Source: Clavaria fumosa (Eukaryota; Basidiomycota; Agaricomycetes; Agaricales; Clavariaceae). Taken from it: DNA of 64,000 nt. The position numbers and the translations under genes were made by a program. Of this stretch, positions 30,721 through 42,900 are shown piece after piece. Under the pieces are notes generated by a model, which worked only from the letters and a program-made list of their open reading frames with translations, was not told the DNA's origin and ran no database searches. Within the stretch, counting starts at the first letter, position 1. Every line of letters starts with the position of its first letter. Where the stretch lies: the NCBI GenBank assembly GCA_951802425.1, contig OX637801.1:1860001-1924000 (forward strand), written 5' to 3'.

Positions 30721-33700
30721 ATGTCTGGTTCTATCCCAGATTTTCCTAAGCTGTCTGACAGCAATTATAAGGAGTGGAAGACTATTATGAAGTCTTCCCT
30801 CCAGGCTCTTGGAGTGTGGAGAGTGGTCACTGGAGAGAGGACTAAGCCTGGTCCAGAGTCTGCAGACCTGGACAAGTTCTTGCAGGACTTTGACAAGGCT
30901 GCTGGGTGGTTAAAGATGAGGGTTGAGACGAGCCAGATGGCTCATTTTGAGGGGTTTGAAGACAATCCCAAGGAGATTTGGGATAGGTTGGGTGCTGCCC
31001 ATGTCTCCAAGAAGCCAGCACTTCGCTTTAATGCTTATGCTGAGCTCTTCTCCATCACAAAGGGGACAGAGGAGACTTTGATTGGGTTGATGGGAAGGAT
31101 TGAGAGTGCTATGCAGGCAATTCGCTCTTTGAGCCCTGACAGCTTTACTGTGGCAGAGTTGGATGATGAATTGCAGGCTATGGCAATGATTCGTGCCCTC
31201 CCAGCCGAGTACCAGGCCTTTCGCTCATCTCTCATGCTCCTGGACAAGATTGATAAGAGGACACTCCAGGAGGCCTTCAAAAACGAGGAGATCCAGCGCC
31301 AGCAGGCAGAGAATGCTTCCCCTGCCTCCCCAGCTCGTGCCCTCGCTCCCTCTACCTCTGGGGCAAAGCAGAATACTCCCAGACCTTGCACCTTGTATAA
31401 TTGTGACTTCTGTGGAAGAGTTGGACACACCATGGATAGGTGCAAGCAGTTTGCTGCTGCTCAAAGGGAGGCCAGATGGAAGGCTCAGGGACAGGGGATG
31501 AGTGGAAGGACTGGGAATTCTGGACAGCAAGCTGCTCCAGCCCAGGAGTTTGCAGGGAATGCAAGTCTTTGCTCCCCTGAATCTTTGGGAAAGACTGACA
31601 TGGAATGGACTGCAGACTCAGGTGCCTCAGCTCACATGACTCCAAACAGGCACTATATCCATCAATATTCACCTTATTCTGTTCCTATTCATTTGGCTGA
31701 TGGAAATGTGGTCTATTCAAAGGGAGTAGGTGTGGTGCACTTTATACCTGATGTAGGAGGCAAGGATGCGAAGATTTTGACATTTACTCGTGTCCTGCAT
31801 GTTCCAGACCTTGACAGCAGCCTCCTGTCCATCCTATACCTCACCCACCACTGCCACTATGTTGTGTCCATTGATTCTTTGTTCCTGTACTTTGGACAGA
31901 ATGGCCAAGTCAAATTCACTGCCTCTATTCACCCCAACAACAATGCTTCCCTCAATGGCAGAACTGAAGTAGTGAGAGAGCAAGCCTGCTTGTCGGCAAC
32001 ACCTCCTATGGATTATGCTCTGTGGCATCGTCGTTTAGCACATCAGAACATGGATGGAGTAATGAGAATGGCCAGGGATTCTTTGGTCACTGGACTTAGG
32101 CTGCAGTCCAAGTCTTTACCAACTGGGTTTTGTGAGCCATGTCTAGCTGGAAAGATGCATGCCAATCCATTCCCTTTGTCCCAGCACAGGGCTACTGAGC
32201 TGTTGGAACTGGTGCATTCTGATGTTCATGGTCCATTGAGTGTTAGAACACACTCTGGATATCGCTATTGGGTCACATTTATTGATGATGCCTCAAGGTT
32301 CTGGGTGGTTTACTTGCTAAAGGCAAAGAGTGAAGTGTTTACTGCATACTGCATACAAGCAATTTCAAGCTTATGCAGAGAGGTATTTGGGATGCAAGGT
32401 CAGAACAATTAGAGATGACAAAGGGGGGGAGTACATGTCCAATGCCTTTCTACATGACACTTTGGCTGAAGGTGTGCAGAGACAGCACACAACCAGAAAT
32501 CGTCCTCAGCAGAATGGTGTGGCAGAGCGAGCCAATCGCACTATACAGGATGGAATAACCACCCTGCTGCAGGAATCTGGGTTACCTGTGCAATTCTGGG
32601 GAGAGGCACTTGCAGCCTTTGTGCATGTGAGGAATAGATGTGCCACTTCAACTCTGAATGGTGCAACACCATACACTCTGTGGCACAAGAAGAAACCTGA
32701 TGTGTCCCATTTGAGAGTCTGGGGTTGCCAGGCATATGTGCATGTGCAGAAGGACAAGAGGTCACTTCTTGGTTCACACATGGAGAAATGCATCTTCATT
32801 GGATATCCAGAGGGCTACAAGGGTTGGAAGTTTTATAACTCTACCACCAAGAAAACTGTGATCAGTGAGAGGGCTGAGTTTGATGAACATTACTTCCCTC
32901 ATAAGAGACATCACCAGCAGGACAGTTTGCCAAGGGTAATCAACACTCCAGTCCCTGGGCCAGTCTCTGAGTATATCCAAGTAATGGATGAGCATGATTT
33001 GGATGCACATGGTAATCCTATGGCAATCCCTCCAGTGAGAGAGGAGTCTCCAGTTCCTGAGGTTCGCACTCCCAGTCCACCACTTGCTCTGAGACGAGAG
33101 CCTCGTCTCAGGAGGCCTCCTGGTGAATGGTGGAAAGTTAGACCTGAACCTGAACCCATGGTTGAGGGGACTTCTTCACCTTCAGGAGATGAGCTGAACC
33201 TAGGAGAGAATGAGGAGGAGGAGGAAGTGGTTGAATTTGCTGGTCTTGCTTCTGGAGCAGACCCACACAACTATGCACAGGCAATGAAATGTCCTGATGC
33301 TCATCTTTGGCAGAAGGCATGTGAGGAAGAGTACCAAATGCATTTGGAGAATGGTACTTGGGAATTAGTGAAGTTGCCTCCTGGAAGGAAGGCCATTGAA
33401 TCAGGATGGGTGTTTAAGGTGAAAAGGAAGGCAGATGGGAGCATTGAGAGATACAAGGCTCGTTTTGTGGCTAAGGGATATAGCCAGAGGCCTGGACTGG
33501 ATTACACTGAAGTGTTTGCTCCTACCAGTCGTGCTCCTGCTATCAGGCTTATCTTGGCACTGGCAGCCATCAAGGACATGCATTTGCATACTGTAGACAT
33601 ATCTCATGCTTTTGTGAATGGGAAGTTGGATGAAGAGATCTACATGGAGCAACCACAGGGATTTGTGCATACTGGTTATGTGTGCAGGCTGAATCACTCC

Positions 33701-34470
33701 CTCTATGGCTTGAAGCAGGCTTCAGGAGTTTGGAATAAGACTCTTCATGCTGCATTCTCAAAGATGGGATTTAAGCAATCAGAGTCAGACCATGGCATCT
33801 ATGTCTTTGTGAAGGATGATGTTCGCATTTTTGTGCCTGTCTGGGTGGATGACATTACATTTGCATCAAAATCTCAGTCATCCATCAATTCATGCATTCA
33901 GGAGTTGGGGAAGCAGTTTGATCTCAGGAATTTGGGTCCCACCACTTATCTGTTGGGCATAGAGATCAAGAGAGATCATGCAAATCACTCAATTTCATTA
34001 TCCCAGAAGCAGTATATCCTAGATGTGTTGGAAAGATTCAAGATGTCTGACTGTCATCCTCTCTCCACTCCCATTGATCCTGGATTGCAATTGGACAAAG
34101 ACATGGGTGCCAGTACTCCTGAGGAGATAGCTGCAATGAAAGAAACTCCATATTTGAGTGCTGTTGGTGCTTTGATGTACTTGGCTGTGTCCACCAGACC
34201 AGACATTGCATATGCATGTGGTGTCCTTGCAAGATTCTCATCTAATCCTGGTCCTCCACATTGGAAAGCAGTGAAGCATGTGATGAGATATGTAAAGGGG
34301 ACTATGGATGTGAAGTTGACCTATGGTCCTTCATCCTCTGATGAACTGTTCACATCATTTTCTGATGCTGATTTTGGAGGGTGCAAGCAGTCTGGCAAGT
34401 CCACCAGTGGGTACTTAATTAAAGTTGGGACTGGTGCTGTAAGCTGGAGAAGCAAATTGCAGCCAATTGT

Positions 34471-35842
34471 TGTTGGAATTGGCTATCTCAGCCATCGATC
34501 AGATAAGCGCTTATTCATTTCACTTTAGTCATCAGACCGGGCCCCTTAGTAAGAACGTCATGTGATTATGTAGAGGTACTAACGCCATTGGTAGTTATTA
34601 ATAGCTATCACATGACTGCAGTAGTATATAAGTAGCTCACCAGATGTAGTAGATACCCATCTGGTTATCCAGTTTTGTGCCCCGGACTATCACTACCGCT
34701 ACCGACTCGACTTCGCTCATCGTCACCGTCGTCGTCCTTCGATAGGATCCTCACCGATCAGCACACCGACAACCAGATTCTATTAACATAACCAGATACC
34801 AACCTGTGCGCCTCCTCGATAATGTCTTCGTCCCACTCGACCGACACGACCCGAAGCCGGCCACAAGAACTGGACAACTTACTTTCCACGCGCCCGACCA
34901 GCACCCCCTCTGCTATCATCGTTTGGGTTATTTCGCTGATCACCACATGGCGCGCGTCAGTCAACTCTCTCTTCACATCGATACTCGAGTGCCTCGCTCA
35001 GCTTGAGCGGCGTATGGACGACACAAACGCCCTACTCGACGAACTTGATACGAACATGTCCGACACCCGCACCCGCCTCGTTGACGCTGAGACCACCGTC
35101 GCCGCCGCCCGTGCTAGCGTCGTAGCTCCCTCCACAGGTCGAGCCACCCGAGGCACCTCCACCGCACCTGCGCACTACGCCAAGTGTGACAAGTGCCACG
35201 CTCGCGGTCATACGGCATCCGATTGCCGCACCACTGACCCCTCCGCCGTCCGACGCTGCATCGCGCAGAACAAGAAGCGACGGGCTCAGCGCCCCTTCGA
35301 GGCGCCACCCCCTGCCGCCCCTTACTTCCCGCCGCCGCTTGGACCAGCCCCCTACTATTATCCACCGCCGCCACTCTATGCCGCCTCCACGACCATTGCC
35401 GCCGAGGCCACCGAATTGCGCCGCCGGATTGCGCAATCCAATCAAGACCGCCGCCGTGCCCGCACGCCTGCTGTCGCCACCGCTCCCGCCTGAAGACTGA
35501 TCGATGGATTCGATTACGGGGGAGTGTTGGAATTGGCTATCTCAGCCATCGATCAGATAAGCGCTTATTCATTTCACTTTAGTCATCAGACCGGGCCCCT
35601 TAGTAAGAACGTCATGTGATTATGTAGAGGTACTAACGCCATTGGTAGTTATTAATAGCTATCACATGACTGCAGTAGTATATAAGTAGCTCACCAGATG
35701 TAGTAGATACCCATCTGGTTATCCAGTTTTGTGCCCCGGACTATCACTACCGCTACCGACTCGACTTCGCTCATCGTCACCGTCGTCGTCCTTCGATAGG
35801 ATCCTCACCGATCAGCACACCGACAACCAGATTCTATTAACA
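34471..35842 (+). mobile_element. Gag-only LTR retrotransposon, copy 3 (subfamily B)
   Basis: 1,372 bp, LTRs 34471-34788 and 35525-35842 (318 bp each, reading as identical), target duplication ATTGT (34466-34470 and 35843-35847), polypurine tract ACGGGGGAG directly before the 3' LTR and one coding region on the plus strand. TATATAAG in the LTR (34625-34632) is a likely promoter element. It lies within the RNase H part of copia 2. Identical LTRs mean the insertion is young and younger than copia 2. Confidence 0.97.
34822..35493 (+). CDS. Gag-like zinc-knuckle protein of gag-only copy 3 (223 aa)
   Basis: Starts 33 bp after the 5' LTR and ends 31 bp before the 3' LTR. Same domain order as copies 1 and 2 with zinc knuckle CDKCHARGHTASDC at about residues 123-136 and a PYYYPPPPLY-rich tail. 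Intact; probably expressed from the LTR promoter. Any mobility would need reverse transcriptase and integrase from another element, perhaps a copia type judging from the TGTTGGAAT end and 5-bp target duplications. Confidence 0.88.
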   Translation: MSSSHSTDTTRSRPQELDNLLSTRPTSTPSAIIVWVISLITTWRASVNSLFTSILECLAQLERRMDDTNALLDELDTNMSDTRTRLVDAETTVAAARASVVAPSTGRATRGTSTAPAHYAKCDKCHARGHTASDCRTTDPSAVRRCIAQNKKRRAQRPFEAPPPAAPYFPPPLGPAPYYYPPPPLYAASTTIAAEATELRRRIAQSNQDRRRARTPAVATAPA

Positions 35843-36198
35843 ATTGTGGCCTTGTCTACCACAGAGGCTGAGTATATTGCTGCAGTTGAGGCTGGAAAGG
35901 AGATGATATGGATGCACAACATTCTTAGTGAATTTGGGTACAAACCCAGTTTGCCATCCAAGTTGAGAGTTGACAACCAGTCTGCCATGAATGTGGCAAA
36001 GAACCCTGAGCACCATGGTCACATGAAGCACCTGGATTTGAGATTGTATTGGCTCAGGGAAAAGTGGAGGCTGGAGTGATTTCACTCTCATATATACCTA
36101 CTACAGAGATGCCTGCAGATATTCTGACTAAAGGGTTGCCTAGGAAGTATGTAGGCATCTCATGGGACTTCAGGAAGAGATGTGAGATCAAGGGGGAG

Positions 36199-36504
36199 TG
36201 TTGAATGTGATAGCCCATCCTTCCTTCACATTAGTTTCACCTTCCTAAGTTGTATAGTTGCCCAGGGCTCTTTCCTTTCACCCTGAGGCATTATGTAACT
36301 GTTGTTGCTTATGTAAGCATGGATACTTCGCCACAGAGTCCAGTTTCAGTCCCTCAGTGACTTGTACTGGACTCTAGGTGAGTGTCCCCTCATGTACTTC
36401 ATTTACCTATGTACTTGTACTAATTTAGTGACTTGTACTGGACTCTAGTCATCCAGTGAGGCTCTAGGAGCCCTGTACACTCATCTACATAGGTCTCCTT
36501 GACA
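36199..36504 (+). repeat. 3' LTR of copia 2
   Basis: 306 bp, matching 29557-29862 with very few differences (for example GTACTTGTACTAAT against GTACTTTTACTAAT), so the insertion is fairly recent. Confidence 0.97.
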
Positions 36505-36509
36505 ATATG

Positions 36510-37290
36510 AACAGCAATTAAATCCATTGGCTTACCACAATCAGAAGAAGAGGGTCGCAGCCATTCGCGAATGATGAACTATGTACAATGGTGAGTTGAG
36601 CTTAGAATCATGAATAGGTATTAACCTTTGTATGTTCTTGCAAACCCTCATCCTCTTCATCAGCAATGCATACTTCATTGAGTGTTCCAATTTGATCATC
36701 GAAGAGGAAACACAAGGATTCAGTTGCCAATGTGGGTTTACCCAGCACAAGGATATCTTTGACTTGTGATGAATCTGTGACTGGCTAAGAAATGCTTGTA
36801 ATGGTCAGATGAGAATATGAATACAAAGCAGACAAACCTGATCCTTCTTTACTCCGGGCCAGTGATTTCCTTTAGCTGATATAATTGTCCCAGCAGATGC
36901 GGATTGAATTTCGCCAACTAAGCATGCAGAGAATTCCAATTGGTCTGACAGGTTGTGAAAAGAGACATTTCCACTTGTAGTAACATGAGGGATGAAGTCT
37001 GAACCATATGATGCGAAAGCCAGAGCAGCAGACCCCATTTCCTTGAGTTGACTAGCAACAGAGTCATAGGTGCCATTGTCGATTCAGTTTCCGTAGCAGA
37101 AAGCCATTCAGAGAGTGTGATGCTAGAAGAGGAGATGTATGTTTCCCTTTAAAAGCATCACACTGCGACTGATGGTATGTGCATATGATAATCCCTGGTT
37201 GAAAGAAAATTAGAGTATCATGAAGGTGAAACAAAGTTAACTCACATCTCCTTGTTTCCAATGTTGCTAAGCTGTTTTGTGACATTTCGA
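36510..37290 (-). pseudogene. Unrecognised multi-exon gene, 5' exons (other half beyond copia 2)
   Basis: Continuation of the exons at 29092-29556. On the minus strand: a piece starting about 37285 (MSQNSLATLETRR) with a GTGAGT donor, an exon about 37090-36840 (QLKEMGSAALAFASYGSDF, LSDQLEFSACLVGEIQSAS), an exon about 36787-36640 (DSSQVKDILVLGKPTLATES, FLFDDQIGTLNEVCIADE) and an exon from about 36593 (FIIREWLRPSSSDCGKPMDL) that runs across the copia insertion site into 29556-29543. Exon borders are GT..AG where checked, but not all joins were proven. No function recognised. Confidence 0.5.
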
Positions 37291-37737
37291 ATTACTTTCT
37301 GTGACATTTAGAGGATTTTGGTGATGCTTTGGGATACAGGGATGATTATTATTCATGTTTGATGATGAGTTTGTTCCCAAAGCATTCATAGTGTTGTGAG
37401 GGGTGAGAGGGGTTACATTGACACTGTTATGCTTTGATATTCTTGGTCAGGAAGGCAGAGTGTCAATGCTCCTAGATGAATGAAAGAGTTGCCCAGCATG
37501 TGGTGACTGGGAGGTTGAACATTCTTGCATGCTTGTCATGCCAGACCTCAAGTCAGCTGGAGCTGACTCTGCTGTAGCACACTGCTGCATTTGTTGCAGC
37601 GTTGTATCAGAGCTATCAGTAACAGAAACAAGGGCAGAAGAACATGAAACATTAAGGATCTGCAGCTGATCTTTAGCTTGCTGTTGCTCAGACGTTGTAC
37701 CATATTTAATGATAGTTTGAAGCATCAAAATGTGAAG

Positions 37738-39088
37738 TCATTGCATTTCAGATCTGACCTCCTGAGGTTGACGACATGAAATCTTAGCAGGATCAAACGG
37801 TCGAAGAATGGCTAGACCAGTCAGAGAAGTGACACACGACACCATGACATATGGTGATTCTGTTCCTCTGCAACCTTGAATATCAATAACGGCAGCAGAT
37901 AGTGATTGCCCTTGAGCTTTGTGGGCAGTCATTGCAAAAGCAGGACAGATAGGAACTTGAGTCCGTTTGATTAGACAATGCTTTCCAGAATGGGGATGTG
38001 TAAAAGTCAAGTCTGTTGTATCAGGCAAAATGGGAGCAAAATGAGCAGGCAAATGGGGCATAGAATTATCAAGGGCATCAGGGACCTCGACAATGCAGGA
38101 CGTGAGGTACTTATAACCATCATCATTCAAAGTATAACATATTTTCCTCAGAATACCAATGCTACCATTTACTATACCTCCTTGGGCATCAAAGTTTTGG
38201 CAGATCATTACAGGCATACCGATCACTAAGGGTATCTTCCCAAGTCATTGATTTGTTTGACCAGAATGCAACATATGTAATTTATCTTTGAGATTTTGAT
38301 CAGAAACTCGTTTACCACCTTGAGAATCATAAGCGTAATACCAGTGAACAGTCTGACCTGACGCATCAGCAAAGGAAATTGTTGCCCTGATGTTCAAAGC
38401 ATCTTTGACTGCATTATTTGTAACAATAATGGGAGCATGCTTCCACTTACTGTTTCTGAAATCAATGTCAGTGGGCCTATGTTGAAGCAGACAAGTACAA
38501 AGAGTTGTGTAGTCAGAAGAGTTACATTTACCATAACACAATCGGTGGAGCAAATCTACAAAGCTCTTATTTTCAGTGCCTGTTTGCCATTTAACTTCAG
38601 TCAGAAGCACAACTGTATCAACAGACAACCACAGTAGCTTCCCTTGTATAGCCTTTTGACCCAACTTTGTACCACCTTGAGCAATTGTACAAGTGTCTAA
38701 ATGACTGAATAGACGACTCTGCCCAACAGGAGGTAACTGTGCAAAATCTCCAGCAAATATAATATTTATACTGCCAAAAGCTGATGTGATACCTTTGGCT
38801 TTACATAAGGCTTCAGAAATATCAGACATAAATTTACAACCTATCATAGAGACTTCATCAATGAAAAGATAGTCAACACCTTCCCACATGGCAATCAAGT
38901 CACGATGGGTTCGAGAAGTAGATCCAGATGTATGCTTCTGTTGTGACAGAGATAATGCTGCATGTAATGTCATTCCTTTAATGTTTCGTGCTGCGACACC
39001 AGTGTATGAAGCCAAATGGAAACGTCTTGACTGACCACACTGAGAGAAGAAATCATTTAAGGCATGAATGACACAAGATTTCCCAGGA
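37738..39088 (-). pseudogene. Helitron 2 RepHel, helicase part
   Basis: Starts inside Walker A (GKSCVIHALNDFF) where the gypsy element is inserted. Then come ASYTGVAARNIKGMTLHAAL, Walker B LFIDEVSMIG, FAGDFAQLPPVGQ, IGMPVMI and the C-terminal FAMTAHKAQGQS, all standard PIF1/Helitron helicase blocks. One in-frame TGA at 38245-38247 separates the two long open stretches; the frame is the same on both sides. Unlike Helitron 1, no peptidase-like domain follows; a short further open stretch (37447-37728) shows no motif. Confidence 0.88.
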
Positions 39089-39379
39089 TGTTAGGATCGC
39101 TTATGTAAGCCATCCCAAAGTGCAGTTGTGGAGAAACTGGGGAGGGTTGTTGGAAGGTCACATGACCTGTGGCTGGGTCGGATTATGTAATCATGTAAGA
39201 TCACATGACCTGGGGCCTGGGCGCATCACGTGATCCGAGGGTCCGAGCGTGGGAACGCCGGCAAGTGCCGAAGCGTTCGCTATAAGTACTTTCGCTTTTC
39301 CTTTTTTGTTCTCTTTTCCCCTTATCTTAGTATTGTCGTCATGACCTTATGCTTAAGTTGTGTGAGACCCAGTCTGATA
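39089..39379 (+). repeat. 5' LTR of the gypsy element
   Basis: 291 bp, nearly identical to 44412-44702 (differences include GGATCGC against GGATTGC and GGGTTGTTGG against GGGTATTTGG). A TATAAGTA motif at 39291-39298 is a likely TATA box. Confidence 0.95.
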
Positions 39380-39953
39380 TAATACTAAGATCCGCCTGTC
39401 CGCCCTAGCCCCGTGTCCTAACCCGGCTAGCCTGGACCCTTAATTTCAAACTGTGACACGTTGTCACAGCTCAGCCCCTATCATCCTCTTCTCCTTTATC
39501 CTGCCCGCGGTGTGTAACAGAACCGCGCGAAATTTTTACTGTGTGTAGATACACGTGACCAGACCAGGAGGAAGTCAACTGTGACCCTCCCCAAGTGATA
39601 CCGAGTGCCCAAGGCCCGGAACTTTGTTTTACAGCTACATACCAGTGAATCGTGTAGTGTACAGGGCAAGGAAAGGCCCCTACATAGTCTTTCTGTAGTT
39701 TCCTGGTCCAGTGGACAGGACCCTTGCTCTGTGACCATTGTCGGAAGGGCGCACGGGCAACTCATTAGGAGTTGTGGAGTGACCACCTGGGACACCATTT
39801 GGGCCCCACGTTAACAAAAGTTTCATAGAATAAGAGTTCTATAGGTACATAAGTACACAGAAGAGCAGCCTAAGAGGACAGGACTGTTAAGAGATCGAAG
39901 AAATCCTGAGTGCCCAAGGCCTGGAACTTTATTTACAGCATCCAGGGCCTGTG
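39380..39953. other. Gypsy leader between 5' LTR and gag
   Basis: No domain. It contains a diverged direct repeat around GAGTGCCCAAGGCC-GGAACTTT (about 39606-39640 and 39909-39940). The primer-binding site was not recognised. Confidence 0.6.
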
Positions 39954-42900
39954 ATGGCAGACCATGTCACCCCGCCTGTAGCCCAACCTATGAGGCTTGA
40001 CCTATCTGTTGCCCCCTTTGATGGGCAGAAAAGGAACTTCCGTACGTTCCTCTGATCCCTTCACCTCCTGTTTATGGCGAACCCGACTGTCTATGCTGTG
40101 GACCTGGTGAAGGTCCTTTTTGCTCTGAGCAAAATTACTGGAGAAGGATTCACTGCAGAGTGGGCGAATATGAAGGCAGAAGAGATCCTGGGTAGTGGCG
40201 AGGCCGGAACCTGGGCAGAGTTTGTGGAGGAGATGAAGCGTGCATTCGATGACCCAAATGACTGTGCAACTGCCCTTGCCGATATTGCAGGGCTGAAACA
40301 GGGTGCCATGACAGCACCAGAGTTCTTCGCGAAATTCGAGACGCTGTCCCGACGGGCAAAGTTGAGTGCAGAGAAGGACTCAGGAATCCTAGTCCATTGG
40401 CTGGAGTTGAACCTGAGTAGGAGGTTGGTGGAGAGAATCTATGGTGTCTCCCCGATGCCAGAGACATATGGAGAATGGAAGGTGCTGGCTGAGAGGCTTG
40501 ATGCCCAGCAAAGGCGACTGGATGGGATACTCACAGAACGGACACCGCGACCCACTGTGACCCCTGCGCGACCCACCGCGACCCTACCGCAACCTGCCAT
40601 GACCGTTTCACGACCTCTTGTGACCCCTCTGCTGTGTACTCCAGATGTGGCCATGGCCCGAGGATGGGCCCCTGCTGATGAGAGATGTTGTTTCCGATGC
40701 CACCAGACTGGCCATGCTGTCCGTTTCTGCCCCCTGCCTGATACGCGTCTGCAGGTCCCAAGGGCCCAAACCCGGGCAGCACCATGTGCCCCCCAAATGG
40801 CAGAGGGATATGAGAAAGAGATTGCACGGATCCGAGCCTGCATAGAGCTGTGTGAGAGAGAGAGGAGGACTCCCACTGGGGAGAAGAAGTGTGCCAGCCC
40901 CCTTTCTGTCCCTGTGCCTGCTGCAAGTATACCCCGATATACTATCTTGCAGCGGAGACATACCCGAATTGGGGCTGAGGTGAAGGAGGAAGTGAGACTG
41001 GCAGAGCGCCTAACCAGAGTGCGGCCAGAAGTGCGGAAACATGTGCCACGAGAGCTAGCCATCCAGGTGCACTTGGAGGCTTTCAGCACTGGCAAAGGGA
41101 CCACAATGAAGGCCCTTGTCGACTCAGGGTGCACCAACTGCTTCATGGATTTGGAGTGGGCGAAAGGAGTGGGACTGGAGCCATCTCTCTTGCTGAACCC
41201 AATCACCATGTATAATGTGGATGGGACACAGAACAGGGATGGAAAGGTCCGATATGGGATAGAGGTGCTGGTGAGAGTTGGTGACCACCAGGAGCGGATC
41301 CACTTTCTGCTGGGAAAGACCCAGTCCCACAAGGTCATCCTTGGGCATGACTGGCTCAAGCGGCATAACCCGGATATCGACTGGCAGAAGGCAGAGCTGA
41401 GCCTTACCCACTGCCCCCCACAGTGTTCCCCATCCCCTCGAGCCCCTGCACCCCTGAAAACGAGTACCCTCGCATCCACGAGTATTCTGGACACCCGTTT
41501 TCCCAACTCTGGCCCTACCCCCAATTGGCCCAGCCACTACCCTTTGGTGTTTAGTGAAGCAAAGTGGGATGAACTTCCCTGCTCCCGACCAGACTTCGAT
41601 ATTAAGATCGAGTTCAAAAGGACCCTGAGCACCTCTCCTCCAAGCTGTATTCTTTGACACGGCAGGAGATGGTGGAGATGAACTGTTGGGTGGATGAGCA
41701 GCTTGCTTCTAGACGAATCCGGCCCTCGAAATCCCCGTATGCCAGCCCCTTCTTCTTCAAACATGAGAAGGACAAACTGCGGCCAATCATTGACTACTCG
41801 AGGCTGAATGCACACCTGATCAAGGACAAGTACCCCCTCCCCCGCATCTGAGACACAGTGGATGTGCTTAAAGGAGCGTTGATCTACTCTAAGATTGATG
41901 CAAAGGGAGGTTTCCCATCTATGCAGGTCTGGCCCAAGCACCAGCACCGCTGTGCCTTCCTGACACCCCGTGGACTCTTCGAACCAGCTGTCATGTGGTT
42001 TGGACTGCAGAATGCCCCTGCCACCTTCCAACGCTTCATGAATCATGTGTTGAGGGAGGAGATTGCAGGAGGACATGTGAGGGCCTATGTGGATGATGTC
42101 ATTGTGTTTGCAGAGGACTTGGCTACACACTGGTACTGGATGGATCAGGTCTTGAGGAAGTTTGGAGAGAATGGGTTGTGTCTCAAACTCAGTAAATGCG
42201 AGTTTGAGAAGAGTGAGATCATCTTCCTGGGATGAAGATCTCCCACAACAGACTAGAGCATGATCCGGCCAAGGGTGCGGCAGTCCGAGATTGGCCACGT
42301 CCTAAGAATGTGAAGGATGTCCAGAGGTTCAATGGGATGCTGAACTACCTCTGCCGGCACATCCCGAATCTTTCTGCCTGGGCAAAGCCACTCTTCCGGC
42401 TGACTGGGAATGTTCCGTGGAAATGGGAGGAGGAGGAGGAAGCGGCCTTCTGAGATCTCCACCAGGCACTCGTATCAGCCCCGGTCTTGGCTCTGCCTCA
42501 GGACAAAGGGAGATGGAAGGTAGAGACAGATGCAAGCAACCTGGCAACTGGTGGAGTGCTCTCGCAGCAGCAGACGGATGGAACCTGGAGAGTTGTTGAC
42601 TATATCTCGAAGGCCCTCACTGCAGCTGAGAAGAACTATGATGTGTACGACAAGGAGTTCTTGGCTGTGATTCGGGCACTTCGCGAGTGGCGAGCATACC
42701 TCATTGGAGCAGAGGAGACGATCGAGATCTGGATGGACCATGCAAACCTCCAGTACTTCCGGAAGCCCCAGAAGTTGAAGCCGAGGCAGGTTCGTTGGGT
42801 TGGAGAGCTCCAGTGCTTTGACTTTGAGATAAAGTATCGCACTGGCAAGTCGAACACAAAGGCAGATGCACTCTCCCAGAGACCGGACTATGGAGAGATG

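Larger units (their letters stand above)
30721..36186 (+). pseudogene. copia 2 gag-pol, broken by a 7-bp duplication, a gag-only insert and a 3' frameshift
   Basis: Gag begins MSGSIPDFPKLSDSNYKEWK, with a zinc knuckle CDFCGRVGHTMDRC and protease DSGAS (ADSGASAHMT). Integrase follows: LWHRRLAHQNMDGV and CEPCLAGK zinc-binding part, then HSDVHGPL, IRDDKGGEY and QNGVAERAN for the DDE core. RT has KARFVAKGYSQRPG, SLYGLKQASG and a catalytic WVDDI, and RNase H FSDADFGGCKQ. At 32340-32356 the word ACTGCAT is doubled (7 bp) against copia 3, shifting the frame between integrase halves. Gag-only copy 3 then cuts RNase H at 34471; the frame resumes at 35843 with ALSTTEAEYIAAVEAG. One base is missing near 36060 (GGGAAAAGTGG against GGGAGAAAGTGG), ending the protein early. 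Confidence 0.93.
29557..36504 (+). mobile_element. Ty1/copia retrotransposon 2, complete but interrupted by a gag-only element
   Basis: LTRs 29557-29862 and 36199-36504 (306 bp each, TGTTGAATG..TTGACA), target duplication ATATG (29552-29556 and 36505-36509), polypurine tract AAGGGGGAG directly before the 3' LTR, and a single gag-pol coding region. It sits in an exon of a minus-strand gene. The interior is cut at 34471 by gag-only copy 3. Without that insert the element is about 5.57 kb, a normal copia length. Confidence 0.97.

Noticed and set aside
37324..37385. 11-bp inverted repeat (ATGCTTTGGGA / TCCCAAAGCAT) as the 3' end of Helitron 2
   Set aside because: The loop is about 40 nt and no CTRR end follows; Helitron hairpins are short and tight.
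37738..39088. A host PIF1 DNA helicase gene
   Set aside because: Its Walker A half and Rep domain are found upstream once the gypsy element and Helitron 3 are removed, so it belongs to a Helitron.
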